Positions 35,826 to 60,386 of a stretch of DNA of 64,000 nt are shown piece by piece. Both the position numbers and the translations under genes were made by a program. The DNA lies in the NCBI GenBank assembly GCA_011800805.1, contig MPNW01000354.1, forward strand, positions 1-64,000, in the 5' to 3' direction. Position 1 is the first letter of the stretch. The number at the start of each line of letters is the position of its first letter. The stretch is from Hirudo medicinalis. Lineage: Eukaryota; Annelida; Clitellata; Hirudinida; Hirudinidae. The notes under the pieces were generated by a model. That model was given only the letters and a program-made list of their open reading frames with translations. It searched no databases and was not told the DNA's origin.

Positions 35826-36837
35826 TCCCGATCTAAGATTTTGCTGATCGATCGGGAAACATTTTATGTGGAGCCTTTGATGACAACGGTTTTCAATTCT
35901 TTCTCTGGCTAATCCTTGCCATGCCATTATAAACTGCTCATAAGAAGTGAGTTGAAATTTAACTGAGGCACGTTTATATTGAGTGATATTATAGAATGAT
36001 AATATTATCTTCCTTACAACTTAAATAGATATGCTAAAAGTGTTGATGGTTGTGATGATTATGATGATGATAAATATTATTTGAAAATTGATGTGGACTC
36101 TCAGCCAATAAAATCAGGAATTATATTGAATGTTGTTTACTCTCTTTAAACTATTGCGGAAATTTTTTGGATTTAAATAAATTATGTTAATAGAGTAATT
36201 AATTGAATTGTTTCATGAATAACGTTCTTAAAATAATAAATTATGGATGGGACGGTCTGATAATTGAATGTTGCTGCTTGGATCTTAATGGGGTGTGCCT
36301 TAACGATGTGCAGTCCAACAGGCCCACAGTGAGTTAAATAAAGCATGAAAGGTCATTTTTTGAGATGATGGGAGTGAGTACATGCTACAATAAAATTCTA
36401 CCCACATAACTCAAAGGATTCATTTGCCTAAGAATCTATAATATAAAACAGAAAGTGCATGTGTATGTCTGTCTGTCCCAAGATCTCCCAAACGGTGAAT
36501 GGTAGCGACTTGAAATTTGCACACGTCATTCTCTATGCCATTCTTATGTGTGCTATTTTCAATTTTCAACTTTCAAGTTTTCCAACTTTCACCTTTTCCT
36601 AAATCGCACACGAGCTTTCAACTCGAGATGCATTTTCAACTGAAAGCAAAGAGCATTATGCTCCTGCATGGTCTAATGCAGTGGTTCCAAAGATTTTCAA
36701 GCAGAGACATCTACTATTTTAGGTAGTTAAACGGGCCACAACGTTATACAATTATAAAAGTCGTGCAATATCATTCTTAACTTTCAGCAACCAAATTCTA
36801 AAACTTTAAAAGCAGTCAGTGTCAGTAATACTATTTG

Positions 36838-36990
36838 GCGTGCAGGTTGGCCGAATGGGTTGCGTTCCTGCGGTAATAGCAACAGTCGTGTTCGCAACCC
36901 AGCCTGCACTGCCAGGTAGCTCCCTCGGGTAGGGGCGCTACATAAATGGTAGATCGATTAAAAGTGCCTTCACATCCTGCCTGGATACAT
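36838..36990 (+). mobile_element. tRNA-derived SINE, family A
   Basis: GGTTGGCCGAATGGGTTGCG fits an RNA polymerase III A box. It is followed by CTGCGGTAATAGCAACAGTC, GTGTTCGCAACCCAGCCTGC (B-box region), a short body with GGGGCGCTACATAAATGG, and AAAGTGCC. This is the same order as the other family A copies. Confidence 0.82.
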
Positions 36991-37359
36991 AAGGCACACA
37001 AAAAATCAGATAAATACACTGCAGTCATTTTTTGGTTTGAAATCTAAAGTTCATTTAACAATAAATTTAATTTGCACACTGCTAAACAGTTGTAACAGTC
37101 GGCAACAGGGCGTCTTGGGCACTCTGATTGGTCGACAAGGTTGGGAAAAAGGAATTTCCAAGAGTTTCGTTGCGAACTGAAGAGGCGCATTCAATAATAT
37201 CCGAGTACAACAACCACGAGCAAATACGAATTATCGCATGCTGACGGAGCGCTCCGAGTGCATTTTTGAAATTATTAAAATATGTTCTATTAAATATCGA
37301 GGCCTCTCGGGCCACTTTCTGATAGCTGGCGAGCCGTGGTTTGGGAACCTCTGGTATAA

Positions 37360-37445
37360 TGTTTAAGACTTCGCCTCTTACGATGGCAGCAAGGATTAGA
37401 ATCCCGTTGCGGGAGTACCGTCCTAATAATCCAGTTCTTTGAGGG
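37360..37445 (+). mobile_element. tRNA-derived SINE fragment, family B
   Basis: AAGACTTCGCCTCTTACGAT, then GGCAGCAAGGATTAGAATCC and CCGTCCTAATAATCCAGTT, match the right half of the element at 24800-24957. Confidence 0.75.
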
Positions 37446-40400
37446 CGAGTAACTGACTGAATTTGTAGGTCGCAAACTAGTAACGGGATGAATGAAATAA
37501 ATTATAATGGAGTTTGACTGGCGAAGCCGGTTTGAAAAAGCTAGCAATTATATAAATCTTTCAACGACGATGATGTTTTCTAATTCACATTCTCTCGAGA
37601 ATAACTTGGATGACGTGCAACTTATTCTGTCATCAATTTACTTAATATTTCGTTATTACTTTGCAGTCTTTGGAAAAGTAATTATGCGCATGGTTTATGT
37701 AGTGGGTGTTGTGAATTAAACACTTGTAGCTTGGTAGCATGTATGAATCACAAACTGGCGACAAGTTTGAAATTGAGGGACAGGTAACTGCTGCATTATG
37801 AAGGCCTCCATAAATTGCTCTTTTCAACGTACCTGAGTCTTTCAAATTAGTTAGCAGTCGTGATTATTCAACCTATTCATTGCTCATCAGCTCAATTTTA
37901 ACGTCGTGGTGGCGGGTTCATACCTGAAGTACTCGTATCACCTGAGTCTCTACGCCTTGAAATATTGATCAGCCGTTTCTCTGGCTCGGCCCACTTGTCC
38001 GGGCCAATGTATTGACTCTGTTTGGCTTCTAGTGTTCGTTAGTTTCTTTATCACATGATTCTTCACCTGCTCCCATCCATCCATCTTTCTAACAAATATG
38101 CGTTCGTCACCACCACCCCCGTTGCTATTTTTATTCCTCTATTCAAATGAGTTGATTTTTTTTTTATCATTCTCTCTACTTGCCTGTTGCGACGCAGGAT
38201 GGAAAATTACCCCTACATTAAATACTTTTACAGCAAATTGTAAACGGAATCCTTGGGAGTTTAGCATCAGTAAGCTTATTGAGGTAATACAAGCATTGTG
38301 AACAGATCGAGAGTCTACAATTTAATACTTCACATATGTTTTTCTCATGCAATGGATTGAAGTCAGTGCTAAAACATAAACACTCCTCAGCTTACGTAGA
38401 CGCGTTGGAGTCGAAACGACCTCAGTTACTTTTGTCCTGTTTGTTGCTAATTTAATATGCTTGAGTAACAAAATTCTAATGAGCCGACATGTTTTAGTAA
38501 TTTAGCATTACTGCTGCTCATAACTTTCTTCATGTGGAGTGCAGAAAACATATTCTTATGAAGACAAACAATTGTATGAAATCCTGAAGGACGTGGTGAG
38601 GATTCGAATGTGTGAAATCCAGAGGGACCAGGTGAGGATTCGAGTTTAATTCAATACATTGGCCGAATTGAACCTAACTCGGTTACTCTCGCCGATTTCG
38701 AGTTTGTGCTGCGTCGTTCTTGGTTTCTTGCTTAGGAATCAATGTCATCTTCCCACTCGTACACGGCGGTCGATAAATCAATAGAGAACACCCACTCAAC
38801 CCACTCATCTTCAGACTGGATTTCCAATTACTGGAGCATTTGGATTTTTGCCAATTCTCGTTACGCATAATTTTTATGTTTATAATATGCCTTGTACAGC
38901 TGCGTCGGTTGAATGACTGTTCAATGAACGGGGATGGCCTTAGTTGATCCATTTACATGTACTTCGTTATCTCCTCGTGAGGAGGACTGCTTGCAATTAT
39001 TGAAATCTCCCGTATAGCATTAGACGTCCTATATTTATCTCACTCCGAACGGAATACTTGGCTGGCTGGTCGAGTATTGATCCGTTACATTCCCGACTGC
39101 TTCGAACGCGCACGCAGCTGTGCTTTCCTTGTTCTACTGGAGATGTTTCTCCATCTTCCCCTGTGTACGTGCAGCTCAACACGGACATAACGTGGCAGAA
39201 TATTTTCTTCCTTCACGGTGTTGTTGGTTTCAGCATTCGTTTTTCTTCGAGCAAGGTTCGCGTCATCCATTGCGAGTCTGCTCATTATGTTAATTATATG
39301 CATTCACACGTACGTGCCGCGCAAACAAAGCCTTTCGCGAGGGCATGTAGATGTATGGCGAGAGGAAGGTTTCAAAGCAATTTTTAACCACGAGACCGAT
39401 ATTCGTATCAGATCAGATTTTGTTTTTTATGTTTTCCTGGCACGGCTTTGGAGGACGTAAAGCGTCTTCAGATTTTTCTCAACGTTCTGTTTTGCCGCTT
39501 ATACGATGGGTAACTAAAAGTTTATGAAACTGACAGATGTTCTGCCACGGGAGCAATCGATGCGTGCTCCAACTTTGTTGACATGTTGCGAGGGAGTTCC
39601 CTTGGACGCTGTTCTTCAACAACCGTCTATGTGAGCCTTTGACCCGATGGACATCGAAGTAATCCAATTCTAATGAATTTCAAAAAGCTTCTTTCGACGT
39701 AAGATTAGTCATCTGATGCTGGTCAGACCGGTCCGTAGATTGATGAGTGTGATGTAATGTACGCGGGAGATTTCCCCGAGTTGAACTCGAGATGAGTGCG
39801 TTCTTTCGCTGGCCAGGAATAAATAATTTATTCTGCCGCGTAATGGATTCCAGAATTTTCTTTTCAGATGTGTGCAGGTCTTGTATACGGTCAGCTAATC
39901 TACTTTCCATACTGAGTGGACGGAGAATTGCGATGTCTCCGCTTCTTCCAGCATAATACATTCGGATAATAAATATTCGGAATTTTAGAGGAATGTTATT
40001 GGAGAAGTTTGCTGAAAATACATAAGACGTTTAGTACTTGGTTCAGATGATCGCCAATATGTCTTGACCACTGAATAATCTCGTGAAGTGAATAAACACA
40101 AGTTAATTGGTCTTCTTGCGTTTTAGCTGCTCGAATTGCGCAGGGGCGTCTTATCTCGCTGGTGGGTTTTCAGCTGTCGGTCCCTCCCAGCTATCCTGAC
40201 TATATTGTTGTAATTATTATTTGCAATGCAATGTAATTATTATTTAGCTGCTCGTTAGCCCGTTGGATACTGGCGCAGGCTAGTTTCGAATGCGTTGCAT
40301 CCGTCGGTCGTGCTGGTCTCGATGAACGCAATCTCAACAAAATGCACTTCAACGAGTCATTTTTAACCAACTTAAAATGGGAATTCAAACTCAAAAATAA

Positions 40401-40486
40401 TGACAGAAAACTAGTATAATTCTAATAAAGCGCCACAGCGAGGTTGGTTATGGCGTGGTTCGCCATATTGGAAGATTTAGAACAAC

Positions 40487-51442
<10,956 letters not shown>

Positions 51443-53133
51443 CCTACGGGGTGAAATCCTCGAGGGAACCTGCTATCGCCCGACCCCCATCGCTTCCGAC
51501 CTGCTGCCACCCGATACCCGTCGATTCCGACCTGCCCGACCCGGAGCTCCCCACTGCACTTCTAAGCACAGGAGGTGTCCTCAAAATTATAATTCACTGC
51601 CTCAGCCCAACAGTTAGAAACAGCTGCTATGCCAGAAATGGTGTCAGGCAGTTGATCCAACTCGTGCTTGATTGCAGGTTTATTTTAGTCTGTGATTGAC
51701 GATTTTGTTGAGACGTGAGCGTGTTAGTGCGTTTCGTGTCTTCGATAAACAGTAGCTCTGTGCTCACTTGTTTTTGAGTTTGTAGTGTCCCTGTGTGCAT
51801 GCTACACTTGTGACTGGTTTCTTGAATTTTGACCCTCTGCAGGCAAATTAACTCTCTTTTAATTGCAAAGTCTTTTACTAATCTAGCACTTGCAAAGCAG
51901 CCAACTCCTTGGAGGCTTGTAGCAAATTTTGAATGAGTTATGATTATGTGTACTATTTCGATTTCAAATAGTCTTCTCTTTCTTCTAGTTGTACTCTTGC
52001 ACAAAACTTTCAGGATGAGAATGTCCATAGAGTGCTCACTTCTCACTTACGAATTCAGCTGCTGATGATGATCTGCCTTGTTGATTCTAGCATCCTCTTC
52101 CCAAACGTTGATACGAGAACTGGTCGTTGTCGATTAATTATTATTGCCTGGTGGACAGACTTGCTTTTATAAGATGGCATGCTCTACATTCGTACATGAA
52201 AAATCTCATTCTTGCTTTGTGGTGTGCTGGATTGGTTGTTGGCTTTAAGTATCATCGCCATCGTCGTCGTCGTCGTCATCATCATCATCTGACCAACAAC
52301 ACGAAACATTCCATCTGTTGCAGCTTGTGCTTGTTGTAACGTCGAACCCCAGGAGCCAAAACGTGGATGCTTTGATCCTGTAACTTCTTAACATTTCTTT
52401 GCCCATTCTGCTGTCGAAGTGGGGTTGCTTTGCTAACAACGAAGGGGCTAGATTATTAACAATAGAATCAGTCACCCGTGTGCTTTTGTGCGCCGTAGAG
52501 TCTCCGTGAATCTATGGATGAGTGCGAGTATTAGTTGTTGGTCGAACAACTTCATAGGTTTTGTGACTGCACATTGTTTTGTCGTGTTGCGTTTCATAGT
52601 TGCGTGTCTGAGAGTGAAGTCTGTACATAAATTGTTTTACCAGTTTGTTGAATGATTTATTGCCATAACTATCAGTGATTGTGTGATAAACAAAAGTGTT
52701 TGTAAATATTTGAGGAGCCGTGTACATTCTGTACGACATCAGGTTCCACTCTAGTGGCATTTATCTAAATAAAACTTTCGATGACAGATTGCCGCGTTTT
52801 GTTGGTGCATCCAAAGTTAATGAATATTTTTCGGACTATTTCTACCTTTTCAAAGCAGACAAAACTGAGAATCGGCGTTTATAACGAAGTTTCTTAACTA
52901 ACCTCAAGCATAACGGCGAGCAGGCGTACTTGAAGTAAATCTTAATTAACTTATCTAGCGGGCGTTACAACACGTTTTTTATAAGTAAATTTAATTTAAG
53001 CAATCAGAAATCACAGAAAGTATTTACTAAGCATAAGAATAATGCAACTAATGAGTTAGGACCATAGTTTATGAGGAATTTTAGAAACCATTTGATTAAA
53101 TTATATTCTCGTCGGAAAAGGGCGTGAGTGTAT
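51443..53133. other. Probable long ANKRD 3' UTR plus convergent intergenic DNA
   Basis: An AATAAA at about 52768-52773 would give the ANKRD transcript a 1.3-kb 3' UTR. The stretch has a short CATCGTCGT triplet run (52255-52300) and no supported gene. Confidence 0.5.
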
Positions 53134-54825
53134 TCAACTCTGCAGGCGTACAGCATCTTCAGGTATTTGGTATTCACTAGAAATTTCAATTGATTCCAAT
53201 CTATGGAGGCATGTAGACTCCTCTGATTCGCTATCTTCATCGATTTGGCCATGGTTGGAAGCAGTTGATGGGCCGTCATCTTCCAGCTTTGCAAGATCAG
53301 TTCGAAGGGGTTTACAGATGCCTTTCAATTCATCGACGATGTTGGGGTGAGGTCTGTGAGTGCTCTCCGGATCTTTGTTGACATTCTTCAGGTATTTGTT
53401 GATGTACTCAGAAACGTATGAAGAGCAACCACGTGGGTCGTGATCTTTAGGGTTGCTTGGCGCTTTCCAGAAAGTGCGCTGGCTCAAGGGTAGAGGCTTC
53501 ATCTTGTTAAACCTCATCTCTTCAAATAACCAATCCCTCAACTCCGGATTGAACAGTCTGTTGAATTCCTCAACAATTTTCTTCTTTGCTCTCAACAGAT
53601 GCATTTTGGCCACGGTGTTCTCATGGAGAAAAACTTTAATTCCATTCCATACACCATGGAAAATTGGATTGTGATGAAGGCAGATGACCAAACCCAGTCT
53701 TTCCGGGTAAAAGTTTGCAAACACTTGAGTTAGTCCGTAACCTATTTTGGGATTGCAAGCTGGTAATGACATACCTGGTATTTAAAGAAATAAAGAATAA
53801 TTGTTATATAAAAAAGTTAGGTATGAACTAATTTAATAAATAAGAATTTTCTACTTAGAATAATAAAAAAGTTTCAAAAGTACTAAATAAAATAAAATTA
53901 TTTTCTAACCTCTACAATCTAGTATGAACACCCAAGTTGAAACTCCATTCTCCATAACCTTTTGGGCATTCTCTATGAGATAAGTGCAGTGTGAGACTGT
54001 GTCCTCCACAGTAGGGACAGCAGTTGCTTGAACAAAACAGGAATAAATTACTGGACGTCCCAGCAAATCAAATCCAACCTGCCTCTGCAAAATATTTGAC
54101 ATATAATCAAAAATGGCCGGACAATCTCAATGTTCAACAAAGTCGTTTTACATATGATTATTAAGAAAACTTATATTTTTCTGTTATATTGAAATTATAC
54201 TAAAATTTTTGCACAAACTGAGTAGTGATCATATTTGCTATCATAGATATTCAACGTTCTAGATAATTGCAGAACATTATATTTACCTTAACTTATAAAT
54301 ATGAATATGGCAGTGGTCTAATGGCTAAGAGCTCCGTCTCACGATAGTAGCACGGATTCGAACCCCATTGTGGGAAGCATCGTCTTAATCATCAAGTTAT
54401 GTAACGGACATTAATCTACAGCAATAACACAGGTTAGCTCAGAGACTTGGGACGGTAAAAGCACTATCTGTGAGTAGTGTTTGCAAGCTAGCCTGCAACG
54501 GCCAAAGTTTGAAATAAGAAAGCGAGCTCCAACTTTGAATGACTATCACGAGGAAACCCTCTGGGCCAAGGAGATGGTCAGTTATAATGAGAAGTGAGAT
54601 CTCGTGGTTTTCTCCGACGAGAAAAAATGAAACATTGATAGGTCAGATGTGTATATATATATTCATTTAAACATGTTATGTTAAAATATGCTCGCCATTT
54701 GGAGGAGACAGCTTTCTCAGTTATACGCTTGCACTGTTTTAAGTACGAAAAAACTTTGTCACTAAACCTATATTTGTACTTTTTAATAACCGACTGATCA
54801 GTTTCGGCCTCTAAGGCCATTGTCA

Positions 54826-54862
<37 letters not shown>

Positions 54863-57800
54863 TTTCTCAAACCTGCGAAATCTCGAAGTCTCTCCCGTCG
54901 GAGGACATCGCATTTCGACTGTCTCAGAAGAACCGGTAAAGAGCCTTGGAAGAGTTTTTGACGAGTTGCTCCGTGACAAAAATCAAGAGGCTGCCACAGT
55001 TAACAAAATGTCGGATGGATTAAATGCGGAACGCCTCTTCAGGGCAGATTCAAGGTCTGGCTTTTGCAATTCGTTCTCTTGCCAAGGCTGCTCTGGCCAC
55101 TCACCATATACGAAATGGGATTGCCGTCGGTGGAGGAAATAGAAAGAAAAATCAATCAATGCACAAGGAAGTGGTTGGGGTTCTCACCATCAATATCGTC
55201 GATCGCTCTCTACAGTAGGAACCCACGATTGAGGCTGCCGCTCAGGTCCATTGTTGAAGAATACACAATCAGCAAAATCAGAACACAATGGTCGCTCAAC
55301 AACAGAGTCAGCCAAAGATTGGGAAGTCACAGCAGACCTGCAAGGAGAAAGGTATTGCCACAAGGTGCTGCAAGAGAGCGGCAAGCGGCCAGACTTAGTG
55401 TTGGCGTCAACAGCGACAAACTCCTTCACCCTGGTTGAATTGACGGTCCCATGGGAAGATAGGATGGATCTTAGCAATGCTTTGAAGAGCGACCGGTACT
55501 TGGATCTCACAATGGATCTCGAGGCAAGAGGGTATGGTGTCCATCTTTTCGCCATCGAAGTCGGTGCTAGAGGACTTGTAGGCAGGTCTATTTCTCAGAG
55601 CGATAGGCCTTTCCAACAAGCAGACAAAACATTTCGTCAAAGAACTGTCTGAGGCCGCAGAGTCAGAATCTCACTGGATTTGGACTACGAAGGACTGGAA
55701 GTAAGACTTCAAAGTCAAGCTGAAGCATGGAATGTCAGCGGCCCAGCCCCTGAGAGAGTAAGGATTCAGGGCCGAAACGTTCGCCGAAGGGGCCAATCTT
55801 CTGAAGATCCCTGTCATAAGGCTTCATCAAGAGTTTCGAAAAAAAATATAGTATTTATAACCAAATTCTATTGGTGCGACCTTTTATAGGAAGAAGGTGC
55901 TTTTTTAACATGGAGGAGGTTCTATAATGGTCTGGGGAAGAATTTCAGCATTTTGGGAGACAAGTGCTCTTGAAAGGAAAGCAGGACTCTCAGAAACCAA
56001 GTTCTTAAGGATCATCTTCCTTTTCCTGGGACAATATGAATTTCAGCAAGATAATGTCAAATCCATGCAAAAGGCAACCAGAGCGTTTTTCAAGAATCCA
56101 ACAATTAATCAGGGATGCAAGTTCCCCCAACTTGAATTCCATTATTACTTTTATTCTGATCTTGAGCTTTACAAACTAGAGTTTTCTATAATATGGGCTA
56201 ATAATTTATTTGTTAAGTCATATTAATTTTTCTGGCAATAAATTGAACAGATGCTTTAACTTATGTAACATAATTGCAATGAATATATTCAATTTCCATT
56301 CTCTCGGAGTATTTAATAATAGCTTATAAACCATCAAGATTCAGCAGAATCTGTTAATTCAATAGATATTCACATCCAGCTGCATACTCAAAATATACTG
56401 ATTGGTAACTAAATTTCCAAATATCTCTATTACATCAATGTAAAGGCACTGTTAGAGCCTGAAAATAATCATCAAGATCTTGATAATATTTGAGCACTCT
56501 AGAGTTCCCCCCCCCCCATGACCTCCTGTTATCTAGGCATAATAATTTTTACAGTTTTACGGTCGCATTTGTATTTTAAAATGTTTTGGATAAAAACATC
56601 AAATAGATTTTTTCCAAGTCCATGATGTTGAGTTTAAAAGAAATAAAAGAAGTAACGCTTCATGCACATTCGTATTGACTTTTAACTTAACAAATTGTAG
56701 TGGTCCTTAAGGATTGTCTCCTGTGCAGAAGAACAACTTCACTTTAACTTCTTAATTATTAGCCTTCAATCTTGAATTCAACTGAAGAGGACGACCAATC
56801 AGGCATCATTTGCACAATTCATTTCAACATTCAATTCATTTCTTTTGCGATGTGAGAGTTGTTATTACTTCTTAAATAACTTGCTGTATACTTCTATTTC
56901 CATGATGTAGGATGGTGAATTGTGGCAGCTTCCTCAAAGAAGCAGCACATATTAATATCATGCTAATATTATATTGATTTATGTTAATATATGTTCATAT
57001 CATCTTAACTATTGATATGTTATTGATTGTTATTGATATGTTAGTTATTATCCACCTTAATTAAGGCTCTCGGTTCGATCAATAAATAGCTTAACACAAT
57101 TCAATCACATTCGCAAATTGATTTTATCAATACTCAATGAATTGTGAATTAATCAAATAATATATTTCATTTAATAAATACTTAATAAATAATCTAAAAT
57201 ATTATAATAAATAATGCTAATTACATTTAAAAATTTAAAAAATTATTTAAATAACCCATGCACAATGGTTTATGTTTCAATAAAAAGTACGCATAGGAAC
57301 TTTGAACTAACTCTTAGTTCAACATCTTCCTAATACTAAAGACATTAATTTCACATTAATATTAATAATATTAATTTGTTAATAATTATATATATATATA
57401 ATATTATTTATATATAATGGTATAGTGTAATAGTTATATATATATATTCAATTGGAAATACTTATAATTAAATTGAAAAATTAGCCTCAAAATTATAAAT
57501 TCACACTTTGCTTACAATTCCGCATTTAAAAATGCTTGCTTATAATAGCAGTTGTTAGTGGTAACAGTTGTTAGTAGCAACAGTTGTTAGTGGTAACAGT
57601 TGTTAGTATCAACAGTTGTTAGTGGTAACAGTTGTTAGTAGCAACAGTTGTTAATGTTAACGTATGATAATAGTAACAGTTATTATTAATAACTGACTAA
57701 TATTAACTACAATTTTAGTAATTATTATAAATTAGAAGTTTAAAGAATATGCGATCTCACGATGCTGTGATGTCCAGGGTTGTCATGGCACCACTTGCAG

Positions 57801-58564
57801 TCCATGTGGATGGCATCATTCTTTTTTCTCCATTCCACCGCTCCCTTCAAGATCTTCTCAGCTTCATCAACGTCCCAATTGCGAGCTTTCAAGAAGCGGC
57901 GGAGGCTGAATTAAAATGAATTACTATTAAATTGAAATTCTTATTTTAAGTTAAAATTTACATTTAAAAACTTATTCGATAAATGTTGCCATAAAGAGCA
58001 CAAGTGATCACTTGAGGAGAACCTCAAAAATGTTGCGAGCAGATGCTTTTGATGGTGTCCTGGTATTTCAACTTTTTGTATTTATACAAATCAATATTCT
58101 ACGTTGAATTCTTGTCATTCATAACAAAATATTACTAATTTATATTATATTGGTATTATTAATTAATTCATTTATTTACACGGTCTTGTGTGAAGGTATT
58201 ACTACTTCAATGATTTGATCCCTCTAAATACTATAATAAATATATATTAATATCGACAATGTAATAAAAATGGAAATGTAAAAAAATATTCGTAATATTT
58301 TATAATTTATAAAATAAAGTTAACAAGCTATGCTTTCACAAGTAAAGCGATGAAGATGGTGATGATGATGGCATGTGTAATAACGAAAATAATATAAGAA
58401 AGGTAATAATAATAACAATTATTAATGTAACGCACGTGTCAGGTCTGACGAAGAAATCTTCTTCACCGGGGATGGGCACCACTCCAGCCATCCTCTCCAT
58501 GAGTTGGTAGAACAACTTCCCCTCATTTGTGTGACCGTTTGTGGTCATTCTTTCAAAGGAGAGG
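53134..58564 (-). CDS. CRAL-TRIO (Sec14-like) lipid-binding protein, 5' end missing
   Basis: CRAL-TRIO proteins bind hydrophobic lipids such as phosphoinositides, retinoids or tocopherol, and often exchange them between membranes. In 5'-3' order the exons recognised are 58564-58436, 57905-57761, 54084-53910 and 53774-53134. Phases match at each junction (2, 0, 1). The first ends in GEEDFFVRPDT. The second carries the CRAL-TRIO N-terminal helix pair (LRRFLKARNWDVDEAEKIL, VEWRKKNDAIH). The third begins the lipid-binding fold (GFDLLGRPVIYSCFVQA, GVSTWVFILDCRG). The last completes it (YGLTQVFANFYPERLGLVIC, NGIKVFLHENTVAKMHLL) and adds an acidic Ser-rich tail. The 5' exon or exons were not found; the first exon listed needs two bases of a preceding codon. 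The 3.7-kb intron holds LINE, Tc1 and SINE debris. I cannot assign a named subfamily. Confidence 0.88.
54310..54412 (+). mobile_element. tRNA-derived SINE, family B
   Basis: GCAGTGGTCTAATGGCTAAG fits an A box and CACGGATTCGAACCCC a B box. CATCGTCTTAATCATCAAGT then TATGTAAC follows, as in the copy at 24800-24957. The tRNA-like head is the clearest of family B in this window. It lies in the CRAL-TRIO intron. Confidence 0.85.
54826..54860. repeat. (TA)n microsatellite
   Basis: About 17 TA dinucleotides lie just before the LINE-derived segment. Confidence 0.9.
54880..55660 (+). pseudogene. Decayed non-LTR retrotransposon (LINE) 3' coding remnant
   Basis: Parts of one protein appear in successive frames. 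About 54920-55030 reads EPVKSLGRVFDELLRD. About 55062-55330 reads QFVLLPRLLWPLTIYEMGLP, then RKWLGFS and LPLRSIVEEY. About 55370-55650 reads GKRPDLVLASTATNSFTLVE, LTVPWEDRMDLSNALK and GYGVHLFAIEVGARGL. This order matches the region after the reverse transcriptase catalytic core of LINE-like elements common in aquatic invertebrates. Frameshifts break it, and the RT core itself is missing. It lies antisense in the CRAL-TRIO intron. Confidence 0.8.
55860..56115 (+). pseudogene. Tc1/mariner transposase fragment
   Basis: A reading with one stop gives FYRKKVLF, then HGGGSIMVWGRISAFW (compare the family's GGG..MVWG), and later YEFQQDN with ATRAFFKN (compare FQQDND.KHT). The catalytic DDE context is only partly kept and the ends are missing. 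It is a dead fragment directly beside the LINE remnant. Confidence 0.75.
56506..56518. repeat. Poly-C tract
   Basis: An uninterrupted run of about 13 C bases, unusual in this AT-rich window, followed by ATGACCTCC. Confidence 0.85.
57545..57660. repeat. 16/32-bp tandem repeat
   Basis: The units AACAGTTGTTAGTGGT and AACAGTTGTTAGTAGC alternate, so the true period is about 32 bases with about 3.5 copies, decaying at the right edge. Confidence 0.88.
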
Positions 58565-59222
58565 CTAAAATGTTCAAACATGAAAAATAAACAAGAGTAG
58601 TGCGATTTATTACGCTCATTTCTAGTTCTATGCTTTCGGAGACCATCCCTATATTAGCAACATCAACAATCTAGCATGGTATATGCAATAGCTGTCGTCA
58701 TCATTACCATCCTCATCACACAAACGTGACACAATCTGTCAAAAACAGGACTTGTATCTTAACAACATATCCGCACGTAAGCACAAGTGATTATCATTCG
58801 TAGAGCTGTCAATATAATAACTGAAAACAACAACATCATCGTCGTCAACGTCATCGCCATCTTTATCATCATCATCGTCGTTGTCGTCATCACCATGGAA
58901 AGCATGATCACGTGGTTTGAAACATGGCCAATCAGCACATCTAGCAAGAAATGGATGAGTCATCATGTCATTGATAAAAATAATATTTAGTAATAATATT
59001 AATAGTAATACTAAATTAATTACGTTGGTATTAATATTATTAATGTTTAATAAAAATCGGTGGAAATTATTTATTTGTATTATTGTTGTTGCTGTTGCTA
59101 TTATTATCACTATTATCACTGCACACCAAAGCCAAGTCAAATATGAAATAAAGGTGACATGAGGTTCTACCTGTAGCAAATGCAGGTAAGTCAGTCAATG
59201 CACACTGTCGATACATCACAAT

Positions 59223-59287
59223 AATAAATAATAATAATAATAATAATAATAATACAATTAATAATAATAATCACGGTGGTGATGACA

Positions 59288-59354
<67 letters not shown>
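59223..59354. repeat. (AAT)n and (ATT)n microsatellites in inverted order
   Basis: A run of AAT (about 59223-59268) is followed after about 20 bases by about 21 ATT triplets (59290-59354). The two are complementary and could pair. Confidence 0.88.
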
Positions 59355-59355
<1 letters not shown>

Positions 59356-60386
59356 AACCTACAATCAAATTAAATGAATCATATTTTATGATAAATCTCA
59401 ACATGTATTTTGATTTTTAAAGGTGGCATTTAAGTTGCAAATTAATGGCTTCCACGATTCCGTGGTCCAAGTCCCTTCCAAGCAGTCTGATGTTGTACAC
59501 TTTTGTGCACTCTTTGTGTTACCGATGCTGGCTGTCTTTTTTGTTTTTGAGAAGGCAAACAGTCACCAACATTTACCATGTCAACTGCTGACGTTATATT
59601 CTCTCGTCAAGCTGTCTTTACATTGTATATGCTTAAGTTTTAAACGTCACATGTCATCCCCATCGACATCGTCGTCGTCGACATCATCATCATCTTCATC
59701 ATCAACATCATCATTCTTTGCTTTTCCAGCTTTCCACCAGTTGTGGAAAATTGTGATTCTTTCGAAAAAAAACTTAATTGTTTTTTATTTGCAATTGAAT
59801 TAAATAATTAAAATTGAAACAATTTTTTAAAAAATGAAACGAAAAAGTGAGGTTGCTGAGCAAATATTCTTCGCGTCGAACATAACCATTACGTCTCGCG
59901 ACACACTCTGATGATCTATAAATATCCTCACCTGACCTGCAATCAGGTGTGCTGTTTACAACGACGCAAGTTAAGGTGAGCATTCACGTGCATTGGTGTC
60001 TGACTTCATTCGAAGACTTTCAGGTGCATGTCACATATTGTGATAATAAAATGTTCTAAATATTAACTAGGTTGACTTTATCTTAATCAGGTTCAAAATG
60101 TCATAAAAAAAACATTATCTTCAATTCCACCATTGAAACATTGAAGTTTGAATTCTCGCATGTGAATTGAATGGCGAATTAGTGCATTGTATGAAAACGG
60201 AAATGGCTAACACTTAAAACATGTTGTTGCCAAGCGAACAGACATGTTTGATCTCATGTTAAGGTCTCCAATATACACGCGACAAGACATTAGCAACTTG
60301 CGGAATTTACAATACTGTAGCTTGACATCAAAATAACATTACCACATCACAAGTACATCTCATAACAACCGTTATCACATCTCACC

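Larger units (their letters stand above)
35826..40486. other. Intergenic region with SINE copies, no supported gene
   Basis: About 4.7 kb. The first 300 bases are the likely MADF 3' UTR. After that come one family A SINE (about 36838) and a partial family B copy (about 37360). Remaining open frames are short and show no domain. The end (about 40430-40486) may be the 5' UTR of the ANKRD gene. Confidence 0.55.

Noticed and set aside
54310..54412. Functional tRNA gene
   Set aside because: A and B boxes are present, but no complete acceptor stem or cloverleaf is evident and similar sequences recur as SINE copies.
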